A stretch of DNA of 22,047 nt, taken from positions 1 through 22,047 of the IMG/VR virus record IMGVR_UViG_3300042470_000536; one strand, 5' to 3'. Below are positions 7,387-14,806 of the stretch, piece by piece. Below the pieces are notes generated by a model. The model saw only the letters and a list, made by a program, of their open reading frames with translations, was not told the DNA's origin and did no database searches. Within the stretch, counting starts at the first letter, position 1. Every line of letters begins with the position of its first letter. The translations under genes and the position numbers were made by a program. The stretch comes from a virus.

Positions 7387-10300
7387 TGCGGAACAGGCTG
7401 TCCAACGCGATCCGGCGATTCAGGCGACCCGGCCTCACCGGGGCAGGGATCGTCTATGACCTGTATCCGCCAAACACGGCCGCGCTGACGGTCTCGGACT
7501 ACGAGGCGATCCAGCAGCAGACGGCGCAGACGCTTGAGTTCCGGCGATCCATCGTCGAGAACAACCGGATGGCATATGCCTCGCCGGGTTCCCGAGTGTC
7601 GTTCCAGACCGATGCGAACGACCTGCGCCTGCAGCTCTACTGGAACGCGGAGATCTACAACGTCATCACGCTTCTGGCGACGTTCAACGGCGTCGGGTCG
7701 GTCCTTTCGGACGGCGTCGAGATCGGCACGTTCGATTGGTCGCAGCCGCTGGTGGCGGGATATTCCTTTCCGAGCTACAAGCTTCCGACCGGGAGCAAGA
7801 CGGTCACCATTGTCTGGCCCTACAGCGCCGGCCTGCAGCTGCAGGGCATCGAGCTCTCCAAGGGGTCGTCCATTTCCTCAGCTACGCGCCCGAGCAACAA
7901 GATCGGAATCTGCGGCGACAGCATCTCGCAAGGATTCGATTCGACCAAGATCACGACGACCTGGGCATACCTCGTCGGGGGGCTGCAGAACCGCCAGGTC
8001 GTGAATCTTGCCAACGCGGGCGCTCCTGCCGATGCAAGCCATGCAAATGCGCTGATCGGCACCGGGTGCGACCGCGTCACTTATCTCATCGGCTACAACG
8101 ACTTCGCCGCGCAGACAGCCATTGCCACGTTCCAGTCCAGGGTGGAAGGATGGATCACGAACGCCAGGGCCGCGCTCCCGACCGCGGAAATCTACGTCAT
8201 TTCCACGATCTACAGCCCGAACACGAACACGCTGACGCTGGCGCAGTACCGGAGCGCCGTGCAGGCCGCCGAGCTCGCGGCAGGCGATGCCAACACGTTC
8301 TACGTGGACGGTCTGACGCTGATGACGAACAGCACCACGCGGCTGAGCGGCACCATCCACCCGAACGACCTCGGGGCATCCGAAATCGCTGCCAACCTCG
8401 ATGCGATCATCAGCGGGTCCATCCCTGCCGCCCCGACCGGGGTCAGCGCGTCCCCGAGCACGGACGGCACGGCGGTGGCAGTCACCATCACCTGGACGGA
8501 TGCGTCGACGAACGAAAGCGGGTTCTACGTCTACCGCAACACGTCGAACACGACGGTCGGCGCCACGCAGATCAACTCGGTCGGCGCTGGCGTCCAGACC
8601 TACACGGACAACTCGACCAACAATCCCGGCAACGCGCCGGCCGTCAACACGACGTATTACTATTGGGTCAGCGCCTACAACGTGCTCGGCGAGAGCACGA
8701 AGGTCGCTGCCAGCCAGAACGCGACGGGCGGGGTCACGACCCTCAACGTCCCGGCCGCGCCGACCTCGCTCACGGCGACCGCTACGAGCACCACGCAGAT
8801 CGACCTCGCCTGGACGGACAACGCCACGAATGAAACCGGATACGTGGTGGAGCGCGCTACGTCGCCCGGAAGCGGATTCTGGTCGCAGATCGCCACCCCG
8901 GCGGCTGGCGCGACCTCGTACAGCAACACGGGCCTGACCGAGAGCACGCAGTACGAGTACCGCGTCTACGCGACAAACGCGGCGGGCAACAGCGCCAACA
9001 GCAACGCGGCGAGCAAGTTCACGATCCCCGCGACCCCCACGGGCCTGACGGCGACGGCGGCGTCCTCGTCGCAGATCGACCTTGCCTGGACGGACGTCTC
9101 GACCGGGAACACGGGCCAGCGCATCGAGCGGCGCAGCCCGAGCGGCAGCGGCTCGTACTCGACCCTGACGACGGTCAGCGCGACGGCCACGACGTACAGC
9201 GACACGGGCCTGACGGCGTCGACCTCGTACGAGTACCGCATCGTTGCGACGAATGCGGACTACGACTCGTCGCCGTCGACGGCGGCGAACGCGACCACGT
9301 CTGCCGGCGGCCCCACACCCGCATGGAGCATCGACTGGTCCACGGGCACCCCCTCGGGCTACACGCTCACCCGCGCCAGCAGCGGCACGTACGTTGACTC
9401 CTCGGGCTACATCGCGTCGGCGTCCACGGACGTCGCCCGCCTCACCCACGACAGCAGCGGCACCCGGCTCGGGCTGCTGGTGGAGGAGAGCAGGACGAAC
9501 AACGTGCAGTACAGCGAGGACTTCGCCAATGCGTACTGGACCAAGGGACTCACGACGATCGACGACAACGGGGGATCGTTCTGGACATCCCCTGCAAACG
9601 CATCCGATGCCGTGCTGCTTGAGCAGGTTACTGGCGCAAACGAACACAATCTCAGGCGATCAGCTATCACGATTGCGAACCCCTGTTGGTCGATTTTCGT
9701 CAAGAAACAGAATCTCACCACGGGTACTGGTCGCGCTGGCAGGTACATCACCCTGACCATCCGCGATGCCGCATCGGGAACGGAATATGTCCATGCGACG
9801 TTTGACCTTGATGCCGGGACCATGACGCAGTCGGGAACGGTCGGAACGAACTACACCAACCGTTCGCAGGGAATCGAGTCGTTCCCGAATGATTGGTACC
9901 GGATTCACCTGACTGCGACACGCGCATCAGCATCGCTCAACGTGTGCGCGGCGCTGGCAACGACCGGAACGCCAACGGTAACCAGCCTTGGGCAGAACTA
10001 CAACGCCGCAAACTCAACAGATGGCGTGTACATCTGGGGAGCGATGTTGGAATCTGGGGTGGCCGTCCCGACCTCCTACATCGAGACGCCGTCGAACGCC
10101 ACCGTCACCCGCAGCGCCGACCTCGCGCACGTCCTTGATTCCTCCATCACGTCGTGGGGCGACCCCGGCGCCCTCGTCATCCACTTCTACCCGCCTGGTC
10201 AGGCCGGGACGCTGCTGTCCACCGACGATGCGTCTGCGGCGCAACTCGGCCTTCAGGCCAGCAGCACGACCGCGGCGCGGGCGTTCTGGTCGAACGGGCA

Positions 10301-10577
10301 GACCTCGACGGGCACCATCGCCGCGGGGGTGAACAAGGCCGTCCACTACTGGAGCGGCACGGCATCGTCGTTCTGCATCAACGGCGGCACGGTGCAGACC
10401 GGGACGAACAACGTCACGACCTTCGGCAACATCGACTTCGTGACCTTTGGCGCGGAGGCAACCGACAGCAGCGGCAGCCCTGGCACGTTCTCGCAGTGGC
10501 CGAATCTAGTCATCCGCAAGATCGAGTTCTACGCCGGGACGCTGACAAACGCGAACCTGCAAACGATCACCACATGA
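7386..10577 (+). CDS. large virion protein with SGNH esterase, three FN3 domains and lectin-like C-terminus
   Basis: The ATG at 7386 overlaps the upstream stop; in-frame sequence upstream of it is only the antiparallel reading of the previous gene. The product has 1063 residues. Order: a basic N-terminus; a beta-sandwich (about 25-160); an SGNH/GDSL hydrolase domain (about 170-345) with GICGDS (Ser179), NLANAG, GYND (Asn238) and IHPND (His325); three fibronectin type III domains (about 347-450, 455-546, 547-638, each with an LAWTD-like or ITWTD core); then TRASSGTYVD and LGLLVEESRTN leading into a jelly-roll-like module (about 700-880) and a concanavalin-like C-terminus. Such an enzyme could remove acetyl groups from surface polysaccharide while the other domains bind it. 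The Asp usually three residues before the catalytic His is absent. The place in the head gene block is unusual for a spike. Confidence 0.85.
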   Translation: MRNRLSNAIRRFRRPGLTGAGIVYDLYPPNTAALTVSDYEAIQQQTAQTLEFRRSIVENNRMAYASPGSRVSFQTDANDLRLQLYWNAEIYNVITLLATFNGVGSVLSDGVEIGTFDWSQPLVAGYSFPSYKLPTGSKTVTIVWPYSAGLQLQGIELSKGSSISSATRPSNKIGICGDSISQGFDSTKITTTWAYLVGGLQNRQVVNLANAGAPADASHANALIGTGCDRVTYLIGYNDFAAQTAIATFQSRVEGWITNARAALPTAEIYVISTIYSPNTNTLTLAQYRSAVQAAELAAGDANTFYVDGLTLMTNSTTRLSGTIHPNDLGASEIAANLDAIISGSIPAAPTGVSASPSTDGTAVAVTITWTDASTNESGFYVYRNTSNTTVGATQINSVGAGVQTYTDNSTNNPGNAPAVNTTYYYWVSAYNVLGESTKVAASQNATGGVTTLNVPAAPTSLTATATSTTQIDLAWTDNATNETGYVVERATSPGSGFWSQIATPAAGATSYSNTGLTESTQYEYRVYATNAAGNSANSNAASKFTIPATPTGLTATAASSSQIDLAWTDVSTGNTGQRIERRSPSGSGSYSTLTTVSATATTYSDTGLTASTSYEYRIVATNADYDSSPSTAANATTSAGGPTPAWSIDWSTGTPSGYTLTRASSGTYVDSSGYIASASTDVARLTHDSSGTRLGLLVEESRTNNVQYSEDFANAYWTKGLTTIDDNGGSFWTSPANASDAVLLEQVTGANEHNLRRSAITIANPCWSIFVKKQNLTTGTGRAGRYITLTIRDAASGTEYVHATFDLDAGTMTQSGTVGTNYTNRSQGIESFPNDWYRIHLTATRASASLNVCAALATTGTPTVTSLGQNYNAANSTDGVYIWGAMLESGVAVPTSYIETPSNATVTRSADLAHVLDSSITSWGDPGALVIHFYPPGQAGTLLSTDDASAAQLGLQASSTTAARAFWSNGQTSTGTIAAGVNKAVHYWSGTASSFCINGGTVQTGTNNVTTFGNIDFVTFGAEATDSSGSPGTFSQWPNLVIRKIEFYAGTLTNANLQTITT

Positions 10578-10879
10578 CCGTCTTCCACGATTACTGGCTC
10601 AAGGGCACGGACGAGGCGGATGTCCAGTCGGCGCTTGCCGCCGCCGGCATCCCGCTGCTCCCGACCGAAACTTCGTCCTACGACTTAATCGGAACGATCT
10701 GGGTGCCGGGACCGGACGTGGACGAGGACGGCAACCCCATCCCCGTGCCGCTCCCCGGCTGGCACGCCAACCTGCGGATGCGCGACAAGATGACCTTCCC
10801 GCAGCGCTCGGCCCTGGAGAGCATCCTCATCCCGCAGCCCCAGCACCCCGTCCGGGTCTGGGCAGGAGCAGACGAATGA
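10574..10879 (+). CDS. small unknown protein after the esterase-like gene
   Basis: A 101-residue protein whose ATG at 10574 overlaps the upstream stop; no good ribosome binding site is seen, so translation is likely coupled. I do not recognise it. It begins HDYWLKGTDEADVQSALAAAG, a short helical segment, and continues as a Pro-rich, probably beta part containing IGTIWVPGPDVDEDGNPI. Small genes in this position after a fibre or spike gene often encode an accessory or assembly factor for it, but nothing here proves that. It ends by overlapping the protease-scaffold gene (ATGA). Confidence 0.65.
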   Translation: MTVFHDYWLKGTDEADVQSALAAAGIPLLPTETSSYDLIGTIWVPGPDVDEDGNPIPVPLPGWHANLRMRDKMTFPQRSALESILIPQPQHPVRVWAGADE

Positions 10880-12066
10880 CCCCCACATCCCACCCCATCG
10901 TCGAGGCCGGCGACAAGGTCGTCATCAAGGGCGTCGAGCTCTTCATGGCCTTCGACCCCGCCATCGACGACGCCAAGGCCGACCCCGAGCTCAAGCGCTT
11001 CGACAACGAGCGCCTCCGCAAGATCGTCGGCGCCACGGGCAAGCACATGAGCCGGGGCTCCTTCCCCCGCGTGGTCATCATGCACGAGAAGGACGGCAAG
11101 GAGCCCAAGTCGGCGGTCGGCAGAATCCCGGCCCTCAAATACGAGGAACGGGATGGGGTCGGGTACATTGTGGGCGACATGGAGGTGGGAAGGGACATCT
11201 TCGACCGCTTGATCGCCACCAACGCCTTCCCCAGGCGCTCGGCTGAGATCTGGTCCGAATCCAACCACCTGAGCGAGGTGGCGCTGCTGGGCCGCGAGAC
11301 CCCACGGCGACCCCTCCCCGACACGCACTTTGAGCGTGCCGGCCGAAAGATCACCTTCTCGAAGTCCAACCACGACCTCGCCGGGGTCGGGGGCGGGCTG
11401 AACACCTTCGTCCCGGCAGCAATCAAGGAGGAGGCTTCCATGCCTTCAGACCGAGACTACGGAGCCGAGCTCGATGCCATGAAGTGCGCCATCGACGACC
11501 TGGCCGCCACGATGAAGAAGAAGTTCGGCGAGGACAACGACGAGGACAAGGCCGAGATGGCCGGCGAAGGCATGGACTTCCAGGCCGACGAGGAGGAGGC
11601 CGAGGAGGGTGGCGAAGGCGTCCACATCGACATCGGCAGCCACGACGACGAGAGCGCCGAGATGGGCATGGACGAGGAGGAGGAGGTCATCGCCTCCCGT
11701 TCCACCTACGCCCTGCGCTCGGAGAACGCCCGCCTGAAGGCCCGCATGAGCCGCCTCGAGGCCGAGGTTAAGCGCGAGCGCTTCTCGCGTGAGATCGAGA
11801 TCATGGAGCAGGAGGGCTACCGCATCCCCGAGGGCCAGCGTCCCGCGCTCCTGGCGCAGCTCGCCTCGGCCAAGGACCCGGTCGCCCTGCTCGAGTCGTG
11901 GCGCGAGCTGTTCTCGCGCGACCCCATCGGCGCCAAGATCGACATGAGCCGCGCGTCCATGCCCAAGGCGATGGCCGTGGGCGACGTCGGCGACCTCGTC
12001 AAGCAGTTCGCAGGCAAGCCGGATGAGTTTGCCAAGGCGATCAACTCCCGCATCAACAAGCGCTGA
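10876..12066 (+). CDS. prohead protease-scaffold protein
   Basis: A 396-residue protein directly before the cement and capsid genes. AGGAG (10864-10868) supports the ATG. Residues 1-170 look like a Mu gpI-type capsid maturation protease: VVIMHEKDG (His70), RRSAEIW (Ser122), and SEVALLGRETPRRPLPDTHF, the usual end of the protease core. His70 and Ser122 are candidate catalytic residues by analogy only. After a VGGGLNTFVP motif (171-180) comes a scaffold-like part: a very acidic stretch (about 215-275), a coiled coil with ARLKARMSRLEAEVKRE, and a helical C-terminus ending in Arg/Lys. An internal ATG with a strong ribosome binding site at residue 189 would make the scaffold alone, as known for Mu I/Z and lambda C/Nu3. 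Confidence 0.8.
   Translation: MTPTSHPIVEAGDKVVIKGVELFMAFDPAIDDAKADPELKRFDNERLRKIVGATGKHMSRGSFPRVVIMHEKDGKEPKSAVGRIPALKYEERDGVGYIVGDMEVGRDIFDRLIATNAFPRRSAEIWSESNHLSEVALLGRETPRRPLPDTHFERAGRKITFSKSNHDLAGVGGGLNTFVPAAIKEEASMPSDRDYGAELDAMKCAIDDLAATMKKKFGEDNDEDKAEMAGEGMDFQADEEEAEEGGEGVHIDIGSHDDESAEMGMDEEEEVIASRSTYALRSENARLKARMSRLEAEVKRERFSREIEIMEQEGYRIPEGQRPALLAQLASAKDPVALLESWRELFSRDPIGAKIDMSRASMPKAMAVGDVGDLVKQFAGKPDEFAKAINSRINKR
11425..11434 (+). promoter_or_regulatory. internal ribosome binding site for a nested scaffold start
   Basis: AAGGAGGAGG lies inside the protease-scaffold gene, five bases before an in-frame ATG at 11440. It is as strong as the best gene-start sites in this window and falls exactly at the boundary between the protease part and the acidic scaffold part. 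Confidence 0.65.
11440..12066 (+). CDS. nested scaffolding protein (internal in-frame start)
   Basis: Starting at the internal ATG at 11440 gives a 208-residue protein identical to the C-terminal part of the protease-scaffold. It begins MPSDRDYGAELDAM, followed by a helical segment, an Asp/Glu-rich region, a coiled coil and a basic end, which is the normal architecture of a phage scaffold that assembles inside the prohead and leaves or is degraded. Nested scaffold genes in the protease frame are well established in Mu and lambda. The evidence here is the strong site at 11425-11434 and the domain boundary. Confidence 0.6.
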   Translation: MPSDRDYGAELDAMKCAIDDLAATMKKKFGEDNDEDKAEMAGEGMDFQADEEEAEEGGEGVHIDIGSHDDESAEMGMDEEEEVIASRSTYALRSENARLKARMSRLEAEVKRERFSREIEIMEQEGYRIPEGQRPALLAQLASAKDPVALLESWRELFSRDPIGAKIDMSRASMPKAMAVGDVGDLVKQFAGKPDEFAKAINSRINKR

Positions 12067-12087
12067 GGCGCAAGGAAACAGACACCC

Positions 12088-12471
12088 ATGCTCAACTTCT
12101 CACCCAACCTCGTCGCGGGCGGGACCATCAACCCGTACCGCATCGTCAAGATGGACACGACCGCCTTCACGGGCGTGGCCGCCACCGCCGCCGCCGACTA
12201 CGTCGTGGGCGTCACGGACGGCTCCACCCGCCGCTTCGACGCGACGGCCAACGCCTCGTCGGGCGACCCGATCAGCCTCCAGCCCTCGAACGTGGTTCAG
12301 ATCGAGGCTGGCGGCAACATCACCGCAGGCCTGGGCCTGATCCCGTCGACCGCAGGCGTGGCGATCACGGCCGCCGGCTCGGGCAACGTGCCCATGTTCG
12401 TCGCCCTGGAGGCTGCCGCCAGCGGGCAGATCTTCTGGGCCTACCGTCTCCCCGCCACCAAGGCGCTCTGA
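12088..12471 (+). CDS. capsid decoration (cement) protein, DUF2190-like
   Basis: A 127-residue Ala/Gly/Thr-rich beta protein placed between scaffold and major capsid genes, the usual place of a cement protein that binds the capsid surface and stabilises it. The pattern fits the DUF2190-like decoration family: GGTINPYRIVKMD near the start, YVVGVTDGS in the middle, VQIEAGGNITAGLGLIPS, and a final ASGQIFWAYRL strand. The start is preceded by AAGGA (12072-12076), a rather weak and distant site. A separate small beta protein of another kind is possible, but size, composition and context agree. Confidence 0.65.
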   Translation: MLNFSPNLVAGGTINPYRIVKMDTTAFTGVAATAAADYVVGVTDGSTRRFDATANASSGDPISLQPSNVVQIEAGGNITAGLGLIPSTAGVAITAAGSGNVPMFVALEAAASGQIFWAYRLPATKAL

Positions 12472-12484
12472 TCCAAACGGACCT

Positions 12485-12493
12485 TAAGGAGGT
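12485..12493 (+). promoter_or_regulatory. very strong ribosome binding site of the major capsid gene
   Basis: TAAGGAGGT is an essentially full-length complement to the 3' end of 16S rRNA, six bases before the ATG at 12500. It is the best site in the window, as expected for the most abundant virion protein. Confidence 0.8.
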
Positions 12494-12499
12494 CACACA

Positions 12500-13534
12500 A
12501 TGGCTTACGTCGCAGTCGGTGGCGGGCTCAACACCTACGTCCCGTCCACCAACGCCCTCGCAACGGGCGCTCTTCAGGTCGAGTTCACCCGTGCGGTGAA
12601 CACGTTCCCCATCACCAAGTACGCGCAGATCGTCCCGGTCAACCAGATGACCGGGTACTACCTGCGGCTGGATTCGGACGACAACGTCCGCATCACGGAC
12701 ATCAACGCCTTCCAGTGGCCGCTGGGGAACGACCGTCCGGTCGGCTCCACGAACCAGCACGACTTCGTGCAGTTCGCCTGCCAGCGCTTCGCGTATCCGT
12801 TCTACATCCCGAACGAGACCGTGAAGCAGGCCGCCTGGGACATCGTCGCGCAGCACGCCCGTGCCAAGGCGCAGCTGGCCATGACGGGCCGCTGCATCCG
12901 CACCGCGACCGCGCTGACGACCTCGGCGACGTTCAACGCCGTGGGCAACTACGCGGCGACCGGAACGGCCAGCCCCGGCGGCGCCATCTGGACGACCTCG
13001 AGCACGAACGTCATCCAGAAGGCGATCCAGGGCATCCTGCAGCGCATCTCGCTCACCACGGGCGGTGCGGTGCGGGCCGAGTACGACGTGATGATGGTCA
13101 TCTCCCCGACCGTCGCCAACCTGCTTTCGCAGACCACGGAGGTTCGTGACTACGTCAAGAACTACCCTGCGGCCATGCCCTTCCTGCAGGGCTCGGACAC
13201 GTTCGCCATGTACGGCCTCCCGCCGAACCTCTTCGGCGTGCAGGTGGTCGTGGACGACAGCGTGCGCGTCACGACCCGCAAGGGCGCGTCGAGCACGACC
13301 CGGCAGTACATCTACGGCAACTCGGCCGTCTTCGTGAGCCGCCCCGGCGGCCTGATCGGCGTCGAGGGCTCGACGAGCTTCTCGACCGTGCAGATCATGG
13401 CCTTCGAGGACATGACCGTCGAGAACTGGGACGACCCGAAGGACCGCCGCATCGAGGGCCGCGTGATCGACAACAGCACGACCGAAGTGGTCGCGCCCGT
13501 GTCGGGCTACCTCGTCGCCGACGTCACCGCCTGA
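12500..13534 (+). CDS. major capsid protein (HK97-type fold expected)
   Basis: A 344-residue protein following protease-scaffold and cement genes, with the strongest ribosome binding site of the window. The length and the pattern of segments fit an HK97-fold capsid protein: a short N-terminal arm, an E-loop-like region with YYLRLDSDDNVRITDINAFQW, a helical spine (AAWDIVAQHARAKAQLAMTG), a P-domain with DVMMVISPTVANLLSQ, then FGVQVVVDDSVRV, and a C-terminal strand region ending VSGYLVADVTA. Its residues 6-15 (VGGGLNTYVP) nearly repeat residues 171-180 of the protease-scaffold. No long N-terminal delta domain is present, consistent with a separate scaffold. A UUCG hairpin follows the gene. Confidence 0.88.
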   Translation: MAYVAVGGGLNTYVPSTNALATGALQVEFTRAVNTFPITKYAQIVPVNQMTGYYLRLDSDDNVRITDINAFQWPLGNDRPVGSTNQHDFVQFACQRFAYPFYIPNETVKQAAWDIVAQHARAKAQLAMTGRCIRTATALTTSATFNAVGNYAATGTASPGGAIWTTSSTNVIQKAIQGILQRISLTTGGAVRAEYDVMMVISPTVANLLSQTTEVRDYVKNYPAAMPFLQGSDTFAMYGLPPNLFGVQVVVDDSVRVTTRKGASSTTRQYIYGNSAVFVSRPGGLIGVEGSTSFSTVQIMAFEDMTVENWDDPKDRRIEGRVIDNSTTEVVAPVSGYLVADVTA

Positions 13535-13554
13535 TCGGTCTCGGAGTGGAAGGG

Positions 13555-13591
13555 AAAGGGGGGAGGGCGCTTCGGCTCCCTCCCCCCCTTT
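13555..13591 (+). terminator. UUCG-capped hairpin after the capsid gene
   Basis: GGGGGGAGGG (13558-13567) pairs perfectly with CCCTCCCCCC (13578-13587). Inside, one mismatch is followed by GC pairs closing a TTCG tetraloop (13571-13574), and AAA (13555-13557) can pair with TTT (13589-13591). The T tail is short, so it may act as a partial terminator or as a 3' stabiliser that favours capsid messages over the downstream connector and tail genes. Confidence 0.7.
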
Positions 13592-13608
13592 CGTGAACGG
13601 AGGCACGC

Positions 13609-14100
13609 ATGGCATTCGCCACCTACGCCGACCTCGAGAAGGAACTGGACGCCCGGATCATCGCCGAGCTCTGCTCGGACAACGGGGAGGACTCCGCGCC
13701 CCCCAACCCCATCACGACGATGGCGCTCGAGCGCGCCACCGCGATGATCAAGAGCTACGCCCGGGTGGGGAACATCTACACCGACCTGGACCTCAACACG
13801 CTGGCCAGCGCAGGGGACTGGCTCCTCGTCGGGCTGACCTGCGACCTGGCGACCGAGGTGCTCTTCCAGCGCCGGGGCATGGTCGTGCCGCCGGCCGTCG
13901 AGGAGCGCCGCAAGCGGGCCTACGAGATGCTCGAGCACCTGCGGGACGGGCGGCAGATCTTCGGGGCGATCTCGAAGGCGGCCGACGCTGGCCTGCCCGA
14001 GGTGCGGGCGACCCCCCTGCAGACGCTTGCCTACTACAACCAGGTGAGCTCGAGCAACTTCTTCCTGCCGCGCAAGCCCAACACGATGCCAGGAGGCTGA
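13609..14100 (+). CDS. head-tail adaptor, Mu gp36-like (DUF1320)
   Basis: A 163-residue helical protein that is the first gene after the capsid gene, where the adaptor that binds the portal is normally encoded. GGAGG before the ATG supports the start. The N-terminus AFATYADLEKELDARIIAEL, the helix MALERATAMIKSYARVG, the helix LTCDLATEVLFQRRG and the following ERRKRAYEMLEHLRDGRQIF match the layout of Mu gp36-type connector proteins, in which DL, IxSY and a late RY/RAYEML helix recur. The last 40 residues (after GAISKAADAG) are probably extended. The stop lies just before the GTG of the next gene. Confidence 0.7.
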   Translation: MAFATYADLEKELDARIIAELCSDNGEDSAPPNPITTMALERATAMIKSYARVGNIYTDLDLNTLASAGDWLLVGLTCDLATEVLFQRRGMVVPPAVEERRKRAYEMLEHLRDGRQIFGAISKAADAGLPEVRATPLQTLAYYNQVSSSNFFLPRKPNTMPGG

Positions 14101-14101
14101 C

Positions 14102-14806
14102 GTGGCCTTCGGCTTTGGCGGCAGCAGCTGGCAGAAGCGTGTGGCGGCGGCGCTGGGCGACCCGCGCATCCTCAACGGCATCTCGCAGGCCGTGGCGGCG
14201 GCAGCAAAGCGCCACATCGCCAAGAGCGAGGGCCGAGGCCCGGGCGGCTCTGCGACCGCCCTGAAGCCCCTCAAGAGCCTGGATACCGAGTTCTGGACGA
14301 AGACCAAGCCCAAGCAGGGGCCGATCTTGGGCACGCGCAAGCGCGTCGAGATGCGGCAGAAGAAGGCCAAGGACGGCCGGGTCACCATCAAGCCCACGGA
14401 GGTGACCGAATACCTCGTCAAGGGGCAGTCCTACCGCGACGGCGGGCAGCCGCTGCGGGACACGGGCAACCTCGTACGCAACCTTGGGGCCAGGACGGCC
14501 CGCATCGGCGCGACCCGGCTCGAGATCACCCTGACCGGGCCGAAGTACGCGATCTACCAGGAGCTCGGCTTTGAGACCTCCGGGCCGAACTACGTCCCGC
14601 TGACGCGCAAGGGCGTGCGCCAGCACGCGACCGGGCAGAACCCCGACAAGGAAGGGCTGGTGCGCGGCAAGGACTTCCTCATGGCATGGGGCGGCGTCAA
14701 GGTGCCCGCGCGTCCGTTCCTCGTCCCCACGGACAAGGAATGGGCGGGTATCGGCCGCACGATTAGACTAGGGATGAGCAAGGTGCTCAAAGGAAGGACT
14801 ACCTGA
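14102..14806 (+). CDS. tail completion / virion morphogenesis protein, Mu gpG-like
   Basis: A 234-residue protein starting with GTG at 14102, five bases after AGGAGG (14091-14096); no nearby ATG is as well placed. It contains the signature of phage virion morphogenesis/tail-completion proteins: LRDTGNLVRNL (about residues 118-128), ITLTGPKYAIYQELGF (about 142-157) and VPARPFLVPT (about 200-209). These proteins join head and tail. The protein is longer than usual because of a Lys-rich stretch at about 60-108 (FWTKTKPKQGPILGTRKR and following) that could be an insertion or a DNA-contacting loop. The 3' end contains unusual A+T-rich codons ATT AGA CTA. It overlaps the next gene by one base. Confidence 0.75.
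   Translation: MAFGFGGSSWQKRVAAALGDPRILNGISQAVAAAAKRHIAKSEGRGPGGSATALKPLKSLDTEFWTKTKPKQGPILGTRKRVEMRQKKAKDGRVTIKPTEVTEYLVKGQSYRDGGQPLRDTGNLVRNLGARTARIGATRLEITLTGPKYAIYQELGFETSGPNYVPLTRKGVRQHATGQNPDKEGLVRGKDFLMAWGGVKVPARPFLVPTDKEWAGIGRTIRLGMSKVLKGRTT

Noticed and set aside
7878-9647. Long open frame on the minus strand (589 codons)
   Set aside because: It lies opposite the esterase/FN3 gene, is extremely Arg/Val/Gly-rich with no domain pattern, and is a by-product of G+C-rich codon bias.
6238-10577. Diversity-generating retroelement with variable and template repeats
   Set aside because: No reverse transcriptase gene and no near-identical repeat with adenine-directed differences was found in the window; the two lectin-like modules are too diverged.
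13593-14264. 223-codon + strand frame across the adaptor gene
   Set aside because: Shadow frame; the adaptor frame has the better start site and family-like sequence.
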